Assembly (NCBI GenBank): GCA_031429355.1
Contig: JANOZM010000014.1
Span: 186,001 to 250,000, forward strand
DNA: 64,000 bases
Direction of reading: 5' to 3'
From: JANOZM01 sp031429355
Lineage (GTDB): Bacteria > Pseudomonadota > Gammaproteobacteria > Burkholderiales > Burkholderiaceae_E
Shown one piece after another: positions 43,982 to 52,900 of the stretch. Every line of letters begins with the position of its first letter. The stretch's first letter is position 1. Both the position numbers and the translations under genes were made by a program. Under the pieces are notes generated by a model that was not told where the DNA came from, did not search any database, and saw nothing but the letters and a program-made list of their open reading frames with translations.

Positions 43982-44929
43982 TTACTTACCTTGCTTAGCG
44001 ACTTGCTGCCCAAAACCTAAGCCCGAATCGAGGTAACGACGTGGGTCAATTGCTTCGCCATCGATACGTACTTCAAAATGAAGGTGCGGACCGGTCGAAC
44101 GCCCAGTGGAACCTACTTCGGCAATAATTTGCCCTTGTTTCACGATATCGCCTTGCTTGACCAGCAAACGCTGGGCATGAGCATAACGCGTGACCATGTT
44201 ATTTCCATGATCGACGTCCAGCATATTGCCGTAGCTTGGGTGAAACTCGGCTGCTACAACAATACCACCCGCAGCCGAGTGAATCGGTGAACCAGTTGGT
44301 GCGCTGAAATCAATGCCTTCATGGCGTGCAGCACGGCCCGTAATTGGGTCAATGCGGGTACCAAATGCAGAGCCCATAAAGCTGTCGGGCAACGGCATAC
44401 TGTTTGGCAATAGCTTGGTCCGAACGCTACGCGAAACCCATTCGGATTCGACTTGCTGCAAATGATCGGTACGTTGGTCGATGCGCGCAGCGGCGAGCGT
44501 AATGGCAGATTCCAGCTCTTTGATCGTAAGACTACGACTAGCAGAGTCTTCAAGGCCACCGCGACCAGGTACTTTGGCAGCGTTCAAGTCTTGAATTTTG
44601 ACACCAGTCATACCGGCAACACGATCGCCCAAGGCGTCTAAGCGCGTGAGCTGTGCTTGCATTTGGCCCAATTTAACGGCCAGCGCGTCGATGCTCGCTT
44701 TTGCGACACGGTCTTTATCAACTGACGCGGCAGCGGTGACCGACTTAATTCTTTCGGCAACAAAAGGCAATCCAGAATCGATCGCGGTTTTTACCGTAAC
44801 ATATGAAAGTAGTCCAGTTGAAATCCCAACTAATACTAATGAGCCTAGGGCTACAGCTAAAACTTTTCGACGAGTGATCGTCAGCGTGTGAGCACGCTTT
44901 AACTTTGGATGCACCAAAATAACTTGCAT
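43982..44929 (-). CDS. M23 family metallopeptidase (LytM-type), membrane anchored
   Basis: ATG 44929 is favoured (AGGAG five bases upstream); the adjacent ATG 44932 is too close, and the frame upstream to 45019 is the reverse of dciA. About 315 residues. One membrane segment (VLAVALGSLVLVGISTGLLSY), a coiled-coil region, then an M23 domain with zinc ligands HEGIDFSAP and HLHFEV and the RYAHAQ site. Likely acts on peptidoglycan or as a divisome-type activator. Lies between dciA and secA as in other Burkholderiales. Confidence 0.9.
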   Translation of the reverse strand: MQVILVHPKLKRAHTLTITRRKVLAVALGSLVLVGISTGLLSYVTVKTAIDSGLPFVAERIKSVTAAASVDKDRVAKASIDALAVKLGQMQAQLTRLDALGDRVAGMTGVKIQDLNAAKVPGRGGLEDSASRSLTIKELESAITLAAARIDQRTDHLQQVESEWVSRSVRTKLLPNSMPLPDSFMGSAFGTRIDPITGRAARHEGIDFSAPTGSPIHSAAGGIVVAAEFHPSYGNMLDVDHGNNMVTRYAHAQRLLVKQGDIVKQGQIIAEVGSTGRSTGPHLHFEVRIDGEAIDPRRYLDSGLGFGQQVAKQGK

Positions 44930-44930
44930 C

Positions 44931-45449
44931 ATGTCTCCTAAATCTTCGTCTCTTCCGAAAAAACCATTTAAAGCGACAAATTTAAGCTCGGCGCGTTCTA
45001 AAACGCCACGAGCCGCCATTGCTGCTGATTGGATCGGTCAGGACAGTTTGCTATCTCAATTGGCAGCCCAAACAGGCCGACTTTTGAAGGTACAAACTTT
45101 GATTTCTAAACAGTTCAAGCTGCCACATTTGTCGGTTGTGAAAATAGACGACGCCGAATCCATTCTTGTTTTGATGGTCTCTAACGCCGGCCAAGCAGCC
45201 AAACTACGTCAACTAGAACCCGAGATTATCGGATTCCTTCGTCAAGCAGGATGGGAATTTAGCCGAATCAAGGTTAGACCGCAAACAGTATTTTCCACTG
45301 CCCCAGTCGTTAAGCTGCTACCAAGACAACCAATTCCCGCACAGGCATTAACGCACATTTTGAGCACAAGCGCTAATTTACCAGAGGGACCAATTAAGTT
45401 TGCACTCACAAACTTACTTAAAAACAGCCGCAAAAGTTCGAATAATTAG
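44931..45449 (+). CDS. dciA: DciA-like DUF721 protein
   Basis: 172 residues. The DUF721 (DciA) domain spans about 30-130 (ADWIGQDSLLSQLAAQTGRLLKVQ, FLRQAGWEFSRIKVRPQ). In bacteria lacking DnaC, DciA assists loading of the replicative helicase. Its ATG overlaps the start region of the M23 gene on the other strand, and its 3' end overlaps the lpxC stop by 4 bp, so it has no intergenic space on either side. No good ribosome binding site; a later start is possible. Confidence 0.8.
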   Translation: MSPKSSSLPKKPFKATNLSSARSKTPRAAIAADWIGQDSLLSQLAAQTGRLLKVQTLISKQFKLPHLSVVKIDDAESILVLMVSNAGQAAKLRQLEPEIIGFLRQAGWEFSRIKVRPQTVFSTAPVVKLLPRQPIPAQALTHILSTSANLPEGPIKFALTNLLKNSRKSSNN

Positions 45450-46375
45450 GCGGCTAACCAATCATGTTCGAAAACCCGTGGCGCTTTGCGTTTGCTTTCA
45501 AAGCGAACTTCTTCCCACAAACTGGAATCTGCAAGCAATTGACGTAACAGCAAATTGTTTAGTCGGTGCCCGCCTTTATGTGAAGAATAGCTCGCTAACA
45601 GGGGTTTACCCAACACATACAAGTCGCCAATGGCATCTAAAATTTTGTGCTTAGCGAACTCGTCCGAGTACCGTAATCCGTCTCCGTTGAGCACTTTAAA
45701 CTCGTCCATTACGATCGCGTTATCGAGACTGCCGCCAAGGGCCAAACCTTTCCCACGCAACATATCTACGTCTTGCATAAAACCAAATGTACGCGCCCGG
45801 GCAATTTCTTCAGTGTATGAAGTTTGGCTAAAATCTATTTCAACCATTTGCCCAGTTGCATCAATGGCCGGATGCCCGAAGTTAATACTAAAACTGGCTT
45901 TGAAACCAAAATAAGGCTCTAACTTTACCCATGCGTCGCCCTCGGTAACCTGCAGGGTTTTAAGCACCGACACAAAGCGTTTGGTGGCCTTTTGCTCAAT
46001 CGAGCCTGCCTGCCTTAACAAGTGAACAAACGAACCTGCAGAACCATCCAAAATAGGTATCTCGGACGCGGTCACTTCAACAATTGCATTGTCGATTCCG
46101 AGGCCGTACAAAGCCGACATTAAATGTTCGATAGTCGCTACATTAAACTTGCGTTGCTCGGGCTCGAGACCTGACGACAACGTAGTGGCCATTCGTGTAT
46201 CGGTAATGTGTAGCGGGTTCACACGGATATCGGTAATTGGTGCGAGATCTGTACGCCGAAAAACAATACCGTGATCGATAGGAGCCGGAAGCAAGGTTAG
46301 TTCGACACGCAATCCCGAATGCAACCCGACACCGCTGGCGCGAACCAGTTGTTTGAGCGTTCTTTGTCTTAGCAT
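45446..46375 (-). CDS. lpxC: UDP-3-O-acyl-N-acetylglucosamine deacetylase
   Basis: 309 residues. Zinc deacetylase committing lipid A synthesis. QRTLKQLVRASGVGLHSG opens the protein; zinc ligands lie in EHLMSALYG and KHKILDAIGD; the general base region is DGSAGSF. End matches family. Follows the dcw cluster with peroxiredoxin between, typical for Burkholderiales. Confidence 0.97.
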   Translation of the reverse strand: MLRQRTLKQLVRASGVGLHSGLRVELTLLPAPIDHGIVFRRTDLAPITDIRVNPLHITDTRMATTLSSGLEPEQRKFNVATIEHLMSALYGLGIDNAIVEVTASEIPILDGSAGSFVHLLRQAGSIEQKATKRFVSVLKTLQVTEGDAWVKLEPYFGFKASFSINFGHPAIDATGQMVEIDFSQTSYTEEIARARTFGFMQDVDMLRGKGLALGGSLDNAIVMDEFKVLNGDGLRYSDEFAKHKILDAIGDLYVLGKPLLASYSSHKGGHRLNNLLLRQLLADSSLWEEVRFESKRKAPRVFEHDWLAA

Positions 46376-46430
46376 TGGGGAGTTGTCGAACTAGGCCTTG
46401 GTTAATTACAGCGGTCGAAATGACTGCTGC

Positions 46431-46486
46431 CGAATTACAGCTGCTTCATTACAGCTGCCGAATTACAGCTGCCGAATTACAGCTGC
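46431..46486. repeat. Four 14-bp tandem repeats spanning the peroxiredoxin stop codon
   Basis: Minus-strand unit GCAGCTGTAATTCG at 46486-46473, 46472-46459, 46458-46445 (ending TGAA) and 46444-46431, with decayed copies further on. The first unit contains the gene's last Leu codon and TAA, so the gene end was amplified. Each unit has a CAGCTG palindrome. Confidence 0.85.
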
Positions 46487-46980
46487 TTCAACATCGTTGC
46501 TGCATCACTGACTTCAAACTTGCCAGGTGCTTCGCGATTCACCGATTTTACGATGCCATCTTTTACTAACATCGAGTAGCGATCCGAACGCAAGCCCATG
46601 CCGCGTCCTGTGAGGTCGAGCTCAAGGCCTACTTTTTTAGTGAAGTCGGCGCTGCCGTCGGCCATCATACGTACTTTGCCATCTGCTTTTTGTTCACGGC
46701 CCCAAGCACCCATAACGAAGGCGTCGTTAACCGAAATACACCAAACTTCATCAACGCCCTTAGCCTTTAGTGCATCAAGATGCTCGACATAACTAGGTAC
46801 GTGCTTTGCCGAACAGGTTGGCGTGAAGGCGCCAGGCAAACCAAAAATAGCAATGGTTTTGCCTTTAGTTAAATCGGACACCTTAAATGCGTTAGGGCCT
46901 AAGGTGCAGCCGTCGCCCTCAACATCAAAAAACTCGGTTAGGGTTGCTTCAGGTAATGCGTCACCGACTTTGATTGTCAT
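46477..46980 (-). CDS. Peroxiredoxin, Prx5 type
   Basis: 167 residues. Peroxidatic Cys56 in PGAFTPTCS, with arginine in GLRSDRYSM. Reduces peroxides using glutathione or thioredoxin partners. Lies between ftsZ and lpxC as in relatives. Its last codons and stop are the first unit of a four-copy tandem repeat. Confidence 0.94.
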   Translation of the reverse strand: MTIKVGDALPEATLTEFFDVEGDGCTLGPNAFKVSDLTKGKTIAIFGLPGAFTPTCSAKHVPSYVEHLDALKAKGVDEVWCISVNDAFVMGAWGREQKADGKVRMMADGSADFTKKVGLELDLTGRGMGLRSDRYSMLVKDGIVKSVNREAPGKFEVSDAATMLKQL

Positions 46981-47039
46981 GATTAATCCTTGCGTTTAAA
47001 AAATTGGGAAGACCACGATTTTAAACGTAAAAATCAAAT

Positions 47040-47069
47040 CCTCGATGCGGGGCTGAGTCCGCATCGAGG
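47040..47069 (-). terminator. Intrinsic terminator after ftsZ
   Basis: Perfect 11-bp stem CCTCGATGCGG/CCGCATCGAGG with an 8-base loop. On the minus strand followed by ATTTGATTTTTA. It marks the end of the dcw transcript. A T-rich flank also exists on the plus side. Confidence 0.82.
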
Positions 47070-47115
47070 GTTTTATCGCCCATTCATTGGGTGAATGTCT
47101 AATTTTTTAGCAAAA

Positions 47116-48291
47116 TTAGTCTGCTTGCTTGCGTAAAAACGCGGGAATGTCGTAACGCTCCATGCCTTTTTCTTCTAACGCAGCCACTTGTGAGGCAGCA
47201 CTACTACGGCCATTGCGCCAAACAGCAGGTTGATCGAGGTTCGATCCGCCATTTTGGTCGATTGTAGCCGCATACGATAGATTGTCAGTTCCAGTGCGTT
47301 GCATCGGAGCCATCAAGGTTTGCGGTACTAATTGTGGTTTCGACACACGGCCAATACCAGTTGCAATCACCGTTACGCGCAAGCGATCTTGCATTCCGTC
47401 TTCAAACACCGTGCCATGAATAATGGTAGCGTCATCAGCGCAGAACGCTTTAATCGTGTTGATCACTTCGTTGGTCTCTTTCAATTTTAACGAACGACTC
47501 GCTGTAATGTTAACGATGACACCACGCGCGCCTTGCAAGCTCACACCATCGAGTAGCGGGCTAGCAACCGCTTGCTCTGCCGATAAACGAGCACGGTCTA
47601 AACCAGCCGCCTCACCGATACCCATCATTGCCTTACCTTGCTCGCTCATAATGGTGCGAACGTCAGCAAAGTCGACGTTGATTAAGCCTGGTACATTAAT
47701 AATTTCTGCAATACCGGCTACCGCGTTGTGTAAGACATCATCCGCTGTACGGAAAGAATCTTCGAGGCTGGCATCTTCGTCCATCACTTCGAATAGCTTT
47801 TCGTTTAACACCACGATCAACGAATCGACATGTTCAACTAAAGCATCGATACCTTCTTCAGCCACACGCATTTTGCGCGGACCTTCGAAGCTAAATGGTT
47901 TAGTGACCACACCCACCGTCAAAATACCCATTTCTTTAGCGATTTCTGCCACCACTGGCGATGCGCCTGTTCCTGTGCCCTTACCCATACCTGCAGTAAT
48001 GAACACCATGTTCGAGCCCTTTAATTGCGCTTCGATTTCGGCACGCATTTGTTGCGCCGATTGACGCCCCGCTTCAGGGTTTGCACCAGCACCTAAGCCC
48101 GCTTCACCCAATTGAATGACGCTTCCCGCTAACGAACGGCTTAATGCCTGTTTATCGGTATTGACGGCGATAAACTCAACGCCTTGAACACCACGATTGA
48201 CCATGTGATTGACCGCATTACCACCTGCGCCGCCCACGCCGATTACTTTAATTACTGCGCCTTCTACTTCATTTTCGATTAATTCAAACAT
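47116..48291 (-). CDS. ftsZ: Cell division GTPase FtsZ
   Basis: 391 residues. Polymerises into the Z ring. GVGGAGGNAVNHM (nucleotide binding), NTDKQAL and the T7 loop NVDFADVRTIM are standard, and the C-terminal peptide DIPAFLRKQAD binds FtsA/ZapD. The tubulin signature reads GMGKGTGTGAS, with Lys104 where the usual motif has glycine. The gene is otherwise intact. Confidence 0.98.
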   Translation of the reverse strand: MFELIENEVEGAVIKVIGVGGAGGNAVNHMVNRGVQGVEFIAVNTDKQALSRSLAGSVIQLGEAGLGAGANPEAGRQSAQQMRAEIEAQLKGSNMVFITAGMGKGTGTGASPVVAEIAKEMGILTVGVVTKPFSFEGPRKMRVAEEGIDALVEHVDSLIVVLNEKLFEVMDEDASLEDSFRTADDVLHNAVAGIAEIINVPGLINVDFADVRTIMSEQGKAMMGIGEAAGLDRARLSAEQAVASPLLDGVSLQGARGVIVNITASRSLKLKETNEVINTIKAFCADDATIIHGTVFEDGMQDRLRVTVIATGIGRVSKPQLVPQTLMAPMQRTGTDNLSYAATIDQNGGSNLDQPAVWRNGRSSAASQVAALEEKGMERYDIPAFLRKQAD

Positions 48292-48332
48292 CGCTCAGCC
48301 TCTCTTAATTCGCAGGTTCCCCCGCATTGAAT

Positions 48333-48350
48333 CTGATCATTAACGATCAG
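48333..48350. repeat. Inverted repeat between ftsA and ftsZ
   Basis: CTGATC/GATCAG around ATTAAC, within the 55-bp ftsA-ftsZ spacer and partly over the ftsA stop region. Could form a weak hairpin affecting relative expression. No T-tract. Confidence 0.35.
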
Positions 48351-49579
48351 AAATTTCCTAAAAACCATTCTTTCATTCGACGTACGGTGTCTTTAACAGA
48401 TCCCGTTTGTTCGGCCGTTTTAAAACCCTTCATTCGACGCGCGCGTGCGTCGTCTAATAAACCTAAGGCCGTTGCATAACGTGGGTTACACACCAAGTCA
48501 GACAAACCACCGTGATAATTTGGAATCCCGATCCGTACAGGTTTCAGGAAAATATCCTCACCCAACTCGACCATGCCCGGCAGCATCGATGTACCGCCAG
48601 TTAATACGACACCCGACGACAACACTTCTTCGTAACCGGATTCGCGAATGACTTGTTGAACTAAAGAAAATAGCTCTTCAACCCGTGGCTCAATCACAGC
48701 GGCTAAGGCCTGTTTACTGAGTTGACGGGCTGCGCGATCACCGAGGCCAGGCACTTCAATTTTGTCGTTAGGATCCACTAAAACTTGCTTAGCAACCCCG
48801 TATTGTTTTTTAATTTCTTCGGCATCTAAGGTTGGGGTACGCAGGGCCATTGCGATATCGCTAGTCACTTGATCACCAGCAATTGGAATGACTGCTGTAT
48901 GGCGAATTGCACCGCCAGTAAAGATTGCGATATCCGTTGTGCCACCACCAATATCAACCAGCACAACACCCAACTCTTTTTCATCTTGGGTTAGCACCGA
49001 CATACTCGAAGCTAAAGGCTGCAACATCAACTCATCAACTTCTAAGCCGCAACGGCGCACACACTTAACAATATTTTGCGCCGCCGAAACTGCGCCAGTC
49101 ACGATGTGTACTTTTGTTTCCAAACGAACGCCACTCATGCCAACTGGTTCACGAATATCTTCTTGACCATCAATAATGAATTCTTGCGCTAACAAATGCA
49201 AAATTTGTTGGTCGGGCGGGATGCTGACCGCACGGGCAGTCTCGAGCACACGCGCCACATCGGCTTCAGTGACTTCTTTATCTTTTACTGCAACCATGCC
49301 GCTAGAGTTAAAGCTGCGAATATGGCTACCAGCAATACCCGTTGTGACCGAGCGAATTTTGCAATCGGCCATTAGTTCGGCTTCTTCTAAAGCACGCTGA
49401 ATCGAGGCCACGGTTTTTTCTATATCAACCACGACCCCTTTTTTTAAGCCGCGTGATTCATGTTGGCCAAGACCGATCACTTCGTAACGTCCATCGGGCT
49501 GAATCTCTGCAACTACCGTCACGATTTTGGAAGTTCCAATATCGAGGCCGATGATGAGGTCTTTACTATCTTTAGTCAT
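48347..49579 (-). CDS. ftsA: Cell division protein FtsA
   Basis: 410 residues. Actin-like membrane tether for FtsZ. IIGLDIGTSKIVTVVAE (phosphate 1), VLVDIGGGTTDIAIF (phosphate 2), VLTGGTSMLPGM (adenosine), and a C-terminal amphipathic helix (VRRMKEWFLGNF). Starts 3 bp after the ftsQ stop. Confidence 0.98.
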   Translation of the reverse strand: MTKDSKDLIIGLDIGTSKIVTVVAEIQPDGRYEVIGLGQHESRGLKKGVVVDIEKTVASIQRALEEAELMADCKIRSVTTGIAGSHIRSFNSSGMVAVKDKEVTEADVARVLETARAVSIPPDQQILHLLAQEFIIDGQEDIREPVGMSGVRLETKVHIVTGAVSAAQNIVKCVRRCGLEVDELMLQPLASSMSVLTQDEKELGVVLVDIGGGTTDIAIFTGGAIRHTAVIPIAGDQVTSDIAMALRTPTLDAEEIKKQYGVAKQVLVDPNDKIEVPGLGDRAARQLSKQALAAVIEPRVEELFSLVQQVIRESGYEEVLSSGVVLTGGTSMLPGMVELGEDIFLKPVRIGIPNYHGGLSDLVCNPRYATALGLLDDARARRMKGFKTAEQTGSVKDTVRRMKEWFLGNF

Positions 49580-49582
49580 TTT

Positions 49583-50446
49583 TTATCCCTGCTGTTTTTT
49601 TGACGATGACTTTGTTGGCCGATTATTTACTTTGGGCTCGTCGACCGGTGCCTCAATACTATTTTCACTTCTATTTTCAATGCTAGCGCTACTGGTACTA
49701 ACCCGATCAATTCGAGGTGCTTTAATTGCAAAACCTTCGGGGTGACGCAAGTCAATTTGTACGGCGGTTCTACCGAGGCGCTGCTGTACTTCTGGTAGCA
49801 CTTGCACCATGCGCACAAAACGCTCTTTAATTTGTGAACCTTGATCGCGTCCTAATAACAGCACCATTCCGTCGTCCAGCTCTACTTGCCATGCATGGCG
49901 CTCGGACAAAGTTAAATCGACAACACGGCGATTTAAAGGGGCCACCCATTCATTGACTTCTTGCCAACGCTTTGTAACTTCGGCATGAGTGCCTTGCGGT
50001 CCTGACAAATTCGGCAACGCGCTTTCGTTTTCGAGCGCGGCGGAATTGGCTGTGAACAACTCACCAAAGGTATTTACAATACGCCCATCATCCCAAAGCG
50101 CCATGGCACGATGTTCTTCAATTTCGACTTGCAAACGGTTGGGCCATACGCGCCGTACATTAGCGCGACGCACCCACGGAGTTGCTTCGAATGCACGCTT
50201 TACTTTGGCTAAATCGGCACGAAACAAACCACCCTTTAGTTCACCTAGTTGCACTGAAGTGAGCACCGTCGAATCTATTTGCTGTAGCGGCACATTGGGA
50301 ACAGCTACGACGTCTATTTTTACAATATTAAAAAATGTCCGATCCACGACCCAGCGCGCGCCCGAAAGCACGATCAATGCAATCGCGGCCAACATCATCC
50401 ACGATGCAATCCAGCGTAACCAACGGGGGTTGTGCCAAATAATCAT
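49583..50446 (-). CDS. ftsQ: Cell division protein FtsQ
   Basis: 287 residues. Short cytoplasmic N-terminus, one membrane segment (IASWMMLAAIALIVLSGA), POTRA domain (FFNIVKIDVVAVPNVPLQQID) and FtsQ beta domain. The C-terminal tail of about 40 residues is Ser/Lys-rich. Recruits FtsB/FtsL. Overlaps the ddlB stop by 4 bp. Confidence 0.95.
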   Translation of the reverse strand: MIIWHNPRWLRWIASWMMLAAIALIVLSGARWVVDRTFFNIVKIDVVAVPNVPLQQIDSTVLTSVQLGELKGGLFRADLAKVKRAFEATPWVRRANVRRVWPNRLQVEIEEHRAMALWDDGRIVNTFGELFTANSAALENESALPNLSGPQGTHAEVTKRWQEVNEWVAPLNRRVVDLTLSERHAWQVELDDGMVLLLGRDQGSQIKERFVRMVQVLPEVQQRLGRTAVQIDLRHPEGFAIKAPRIDRVSTSSASIENRSENSIEAPVDEPKVNNRPTKSSSKKQQG

Positions 50447-51468
50447 GAACTCGCCTCTGTTTGCTCAGCTTGAATTGCACGTTTGTATTGGCCCACATGC
50501 AGCTTGGCGCTACGTAAAATTTCCAAACACAATTGCGGATAACTTAAACCGACTGCTTTAGCCGCCATGGGCACTAACGAGTGGCTGGTCATACCTGGCG
50601 AGGTGTTAATTTCTAATAAAAACGGTTTCGAGTCCGTCTTGCGTAGCAACACATCCACCCTGGCCCAACCCGTACAACCGACCGCTATAAAAGCATCCAA
50701 AGCAAGTTGTTGAATTTCCTTGGTGAGCGCTTCTGTTAAAACAGCAGGGCAGTCGTAACGCGTTGTGTTGGTGTAATACTTATTTTGAAAATCATAGTTA
50801 CCGTCAGGCGCAACAATTTCAGTAATTGGTAGTACCCTCGGTTGCCCGTTTTGCGAAATAATGGACACGGTTAACTCGCGGGAATCAATAAACTGTTCCG
50901 CTAACACCATCTGATCTAGTGCGGCTGCTATTGCAAAACCTTCGTTTAATCCAGCCGCATCTTTTACTTTCGCCAAACCTAATGTCGAGCCTTCGTGTGG
51001 TGCCTTCATAATAAGCGGGTAACCCAATCGGGCTGCGACTGATTGCAAACGTTCTGCGGTTACTTTAGCGACTTCAATTTCTTCGTATAGCGGCGTAGAC
51101 AAACCGCGATCTTTCCACAAACGTTTGGTGGTAATTTTGTCCATACAAATTGCACTAGCCATTACCCCTGGGCCGGTGTAGGGAATCTTAAGGAGCTCTA
51201 AAGCGCCTTGCACGCAACCGTCTTCGCCCCAGCGACCATGCAAAGCAATAAACACGCGATTAAAACCCTGTGCTCTTAGCACTTGCAAATCGCGCTCGGC
51301 GGAATCAAAAGGATGAGCATCAACACCTACGCTAAGCAAGGCCTCAAGCACACCTTTGCCAGACATCAATGACACTTCACGTTCAGCGGACTCACCACCA
51401 AACAATACGGCTACGCGGCCCAAGGCTTTAATTTCTTCTGTGCTCATTTGAATACTTTGATCAACCAT
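50443..51468 (-). CDS. ddlB: D-alanine--D-alanine ligase B
   Basis: ATG 51468 (MVDQSIQ) follows GGGGG in the murC end and overlaps murC by 8 bp; an upstream ATG at 51510 would overlap by 50 bp and is less likely, and ATG 51447 (MSTEEI) is also possible. About 341 residues. VLFGGESAEREVSL, MKAPHEGSTLGLAKV, WARVDVL and LLEINTSPGMTSHSLVP are the ATP-grasp ligase motifs. Makes the D-Ala-D-Ala dipeptide. Confidence 0.96.
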   Translation of the reverse strand: MVDQSIQMSTEEIKALGRVAVLFGGESAEREVSLMSGKGVLEALLSVGVDAHPFDSAERDLQVLRAQGFNRVFIALHGRWGEDGCVQGALELLKIPYTGPGVMASAICMDKITTKRLWKDRGLSTPLYEEIEVAKVTAERLQSVAARLGYPLIMKAPHEGSTLGLAKVKDAAGLNEGFAIAAALDQMVLAEQFIDSRELTVSIISQNGQPRVLPITEIVAPDGNYDFQNKYYTNTTRYDCPAVLTEALTKEIQQLALDAFIAVGCTGWARVDVLLRKTDSKPFLLEINTSPGMTSHSLVPMAAKAVGLSYPQLCLEILRSAKLHVGQYKRAIQAEQTEASS

Positions 51469-52900
51469 GTCGGCCCCCAGCGGTTTGGGGTGTACTAGTG
51501 TCTGCAACATTCGTTTTAAATAGTCGACCCAATTGCGGACCGATGCCGCTAATAGAACCAGCGCCCATCGTCATCACAACATCGCCAGCTAGTGCAAAAT
51601 CAATGATGGTTTGCGCCATGGTCGAAATGTCTTCTACAAAAATAGGTTCTACTTTTCCAGTGATTCGTAAAGCACGCGCTAATGCACGCCCATCGGCGGC
51701 CACAATCGGTGCCTCACCGGCTGGATAAACTTCGGCCAACAACAAACAATCGACGGTGCCCATTACTCGCACAAAATCTTCAAACAAATCACGGGTTCGC
51801 GTAAAGCGATGGGGCTGAAACGCCAACACTAAGCGCCGACCCGGAAACGCGCCACGCGCCGCTGCAAGCGTTGCTGCCATTTCGACAGGGTGGTGACCAT
51901 AATCATCTACCAGCGTAAATTCGCCACCTGTTTTTGCAGCAAATTCGCCGTAGCGTTGGAACCGACGACCAACGCCTTTAAATTGCGCTAGCGCTTCTAG
52001 GATCGCGCTATCACGCACGCCAAGCTCATCGGCTACTGCAATGGTGGCTAACGAGTTCAAAACATTATGACGACCCGGGGTGTTTAGAACTACATCAAGT
52101 AAAGCGCGATTTTTTCGGCGCACCGTAAAGACCATTTGCGCCCCAACTTCGCGCAAGTTAATTGCTTGTACTTGCGCATCATCGCTAAAGCCGTAGGTCA
52201 CAATCGGCTTGGAGATAAACGGCATAATTTCACGCACACAGGCATCATCAACACACAAAATGGCTGTGCCGTAAAAAGGCAATTTTTGTATAAACTCAAC
52301 AAAGGCTTGCTTCAAACGGGCGAAGTCGTGACCATAGGTTTCCATATGGTCGGCATCAATATTGGTAATCACCGAGATTACGGGGCTCAAGTTTAAAAAC
52401 GAAGCATCCGACTCATCGGCTTCGACAACAATAAACTCACCACTGCCCAATTGCGCATTTGCACCAGCACTATTTAAGCGGCCACCAATCACAAAAGTTG
52501 GGTCCAAGCCTCCGGCGGCCAACACACTGGCCACCAAACTGGTCGTTGTAGTTTTGCCATGCGTTCCCGCGATTGCAATACCTTGCTTTAACTTCATTAG
52601 TTCGGCCAGCATTAGCGCACGCGGAATAACCGGCACTTTGGCAGCGCGCGCCGCAATCACTTCGGGGTTATCCGACTTGACGGCCGTTGAAGTCACTACG
52701 CAATCTGCGTTTTCAATGTAGGCAGCGGAATGGCCTAGCCACACTTGCGCACCTAGTTGGGATAAACGCTCAGTTGCAGCATTAGTACCGGCGTCCGAAC
52801 CACTAATTTTATAGCCCAAATTTAAAAGCACTTCGGCAATACCACTCATGCCCGAACCGCCGATGCCCACAAAATGAATGTGTTTAATTTTATGTTTCAT
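51461..52900 (-). CDS. murC: UDP-N-acetylmuramate--L-alanine ligase
   Basis: ATG 52900 is chosen because it overlaps the murG stop as ATGA; the frame runs to 52921 but that is murG sequence. 479 residues. IHFVGIGGSGMSGIAE, ATP loop GTHGKTTTTSLV, VEADESDASFL and DDYGHHPVE are all present. Confidence 0.97.
   Translation of the reverse strand: MKHKIKHIHFVGIGGSGMSGIAEVLLNLGYKISGSDAGTNAATERLSQLGAQVWLGHSAAYIENADCVVTSTAVKSDNPEVIAARAAKVPVIPRALMLAELMKLKQGIAIAGTHGKTTTTSLVASVLAAGGLDPTFVIGGRLNSAGANAQLGSGEFIVVEADESDASFLNLSPVISVITNIDADHMETYGHDFARLKQAFVEFIQKLPFYGTAILCVDDACVREIMPFISKPIVTYGFSDDAQVQAINLREVGAQMVFTVRRKNRALLDVVLNTPGRHNVLNSLATIAVADELGVRDSAILEALAQFKGVGRRFQRYGEFAAKTGGEFTLVDDYGHHPVEMAATLAAARGAFPGRRLVLAFQPHRFTRTRDLFEDFVRVMGTVDCLLLAEVYPAGEAPIVAADGRALARALRITGKVEPIFVEDISTMAQTIIDFALAGDVVMTMGAGSISGIGPQLGRLFKTNVADTSTPQTAGGRHG

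Noticed and set aside
46403..46486. CRISPR-like array near lpxC
   Set aside because: Units are 14 bp, directly abutting with no spacers, and derive from the adjacent gene end.
47423..48064. 213-codon plus-strand frame
   Set aside because: Antisense to ftsZ; no independent evidence of coding.
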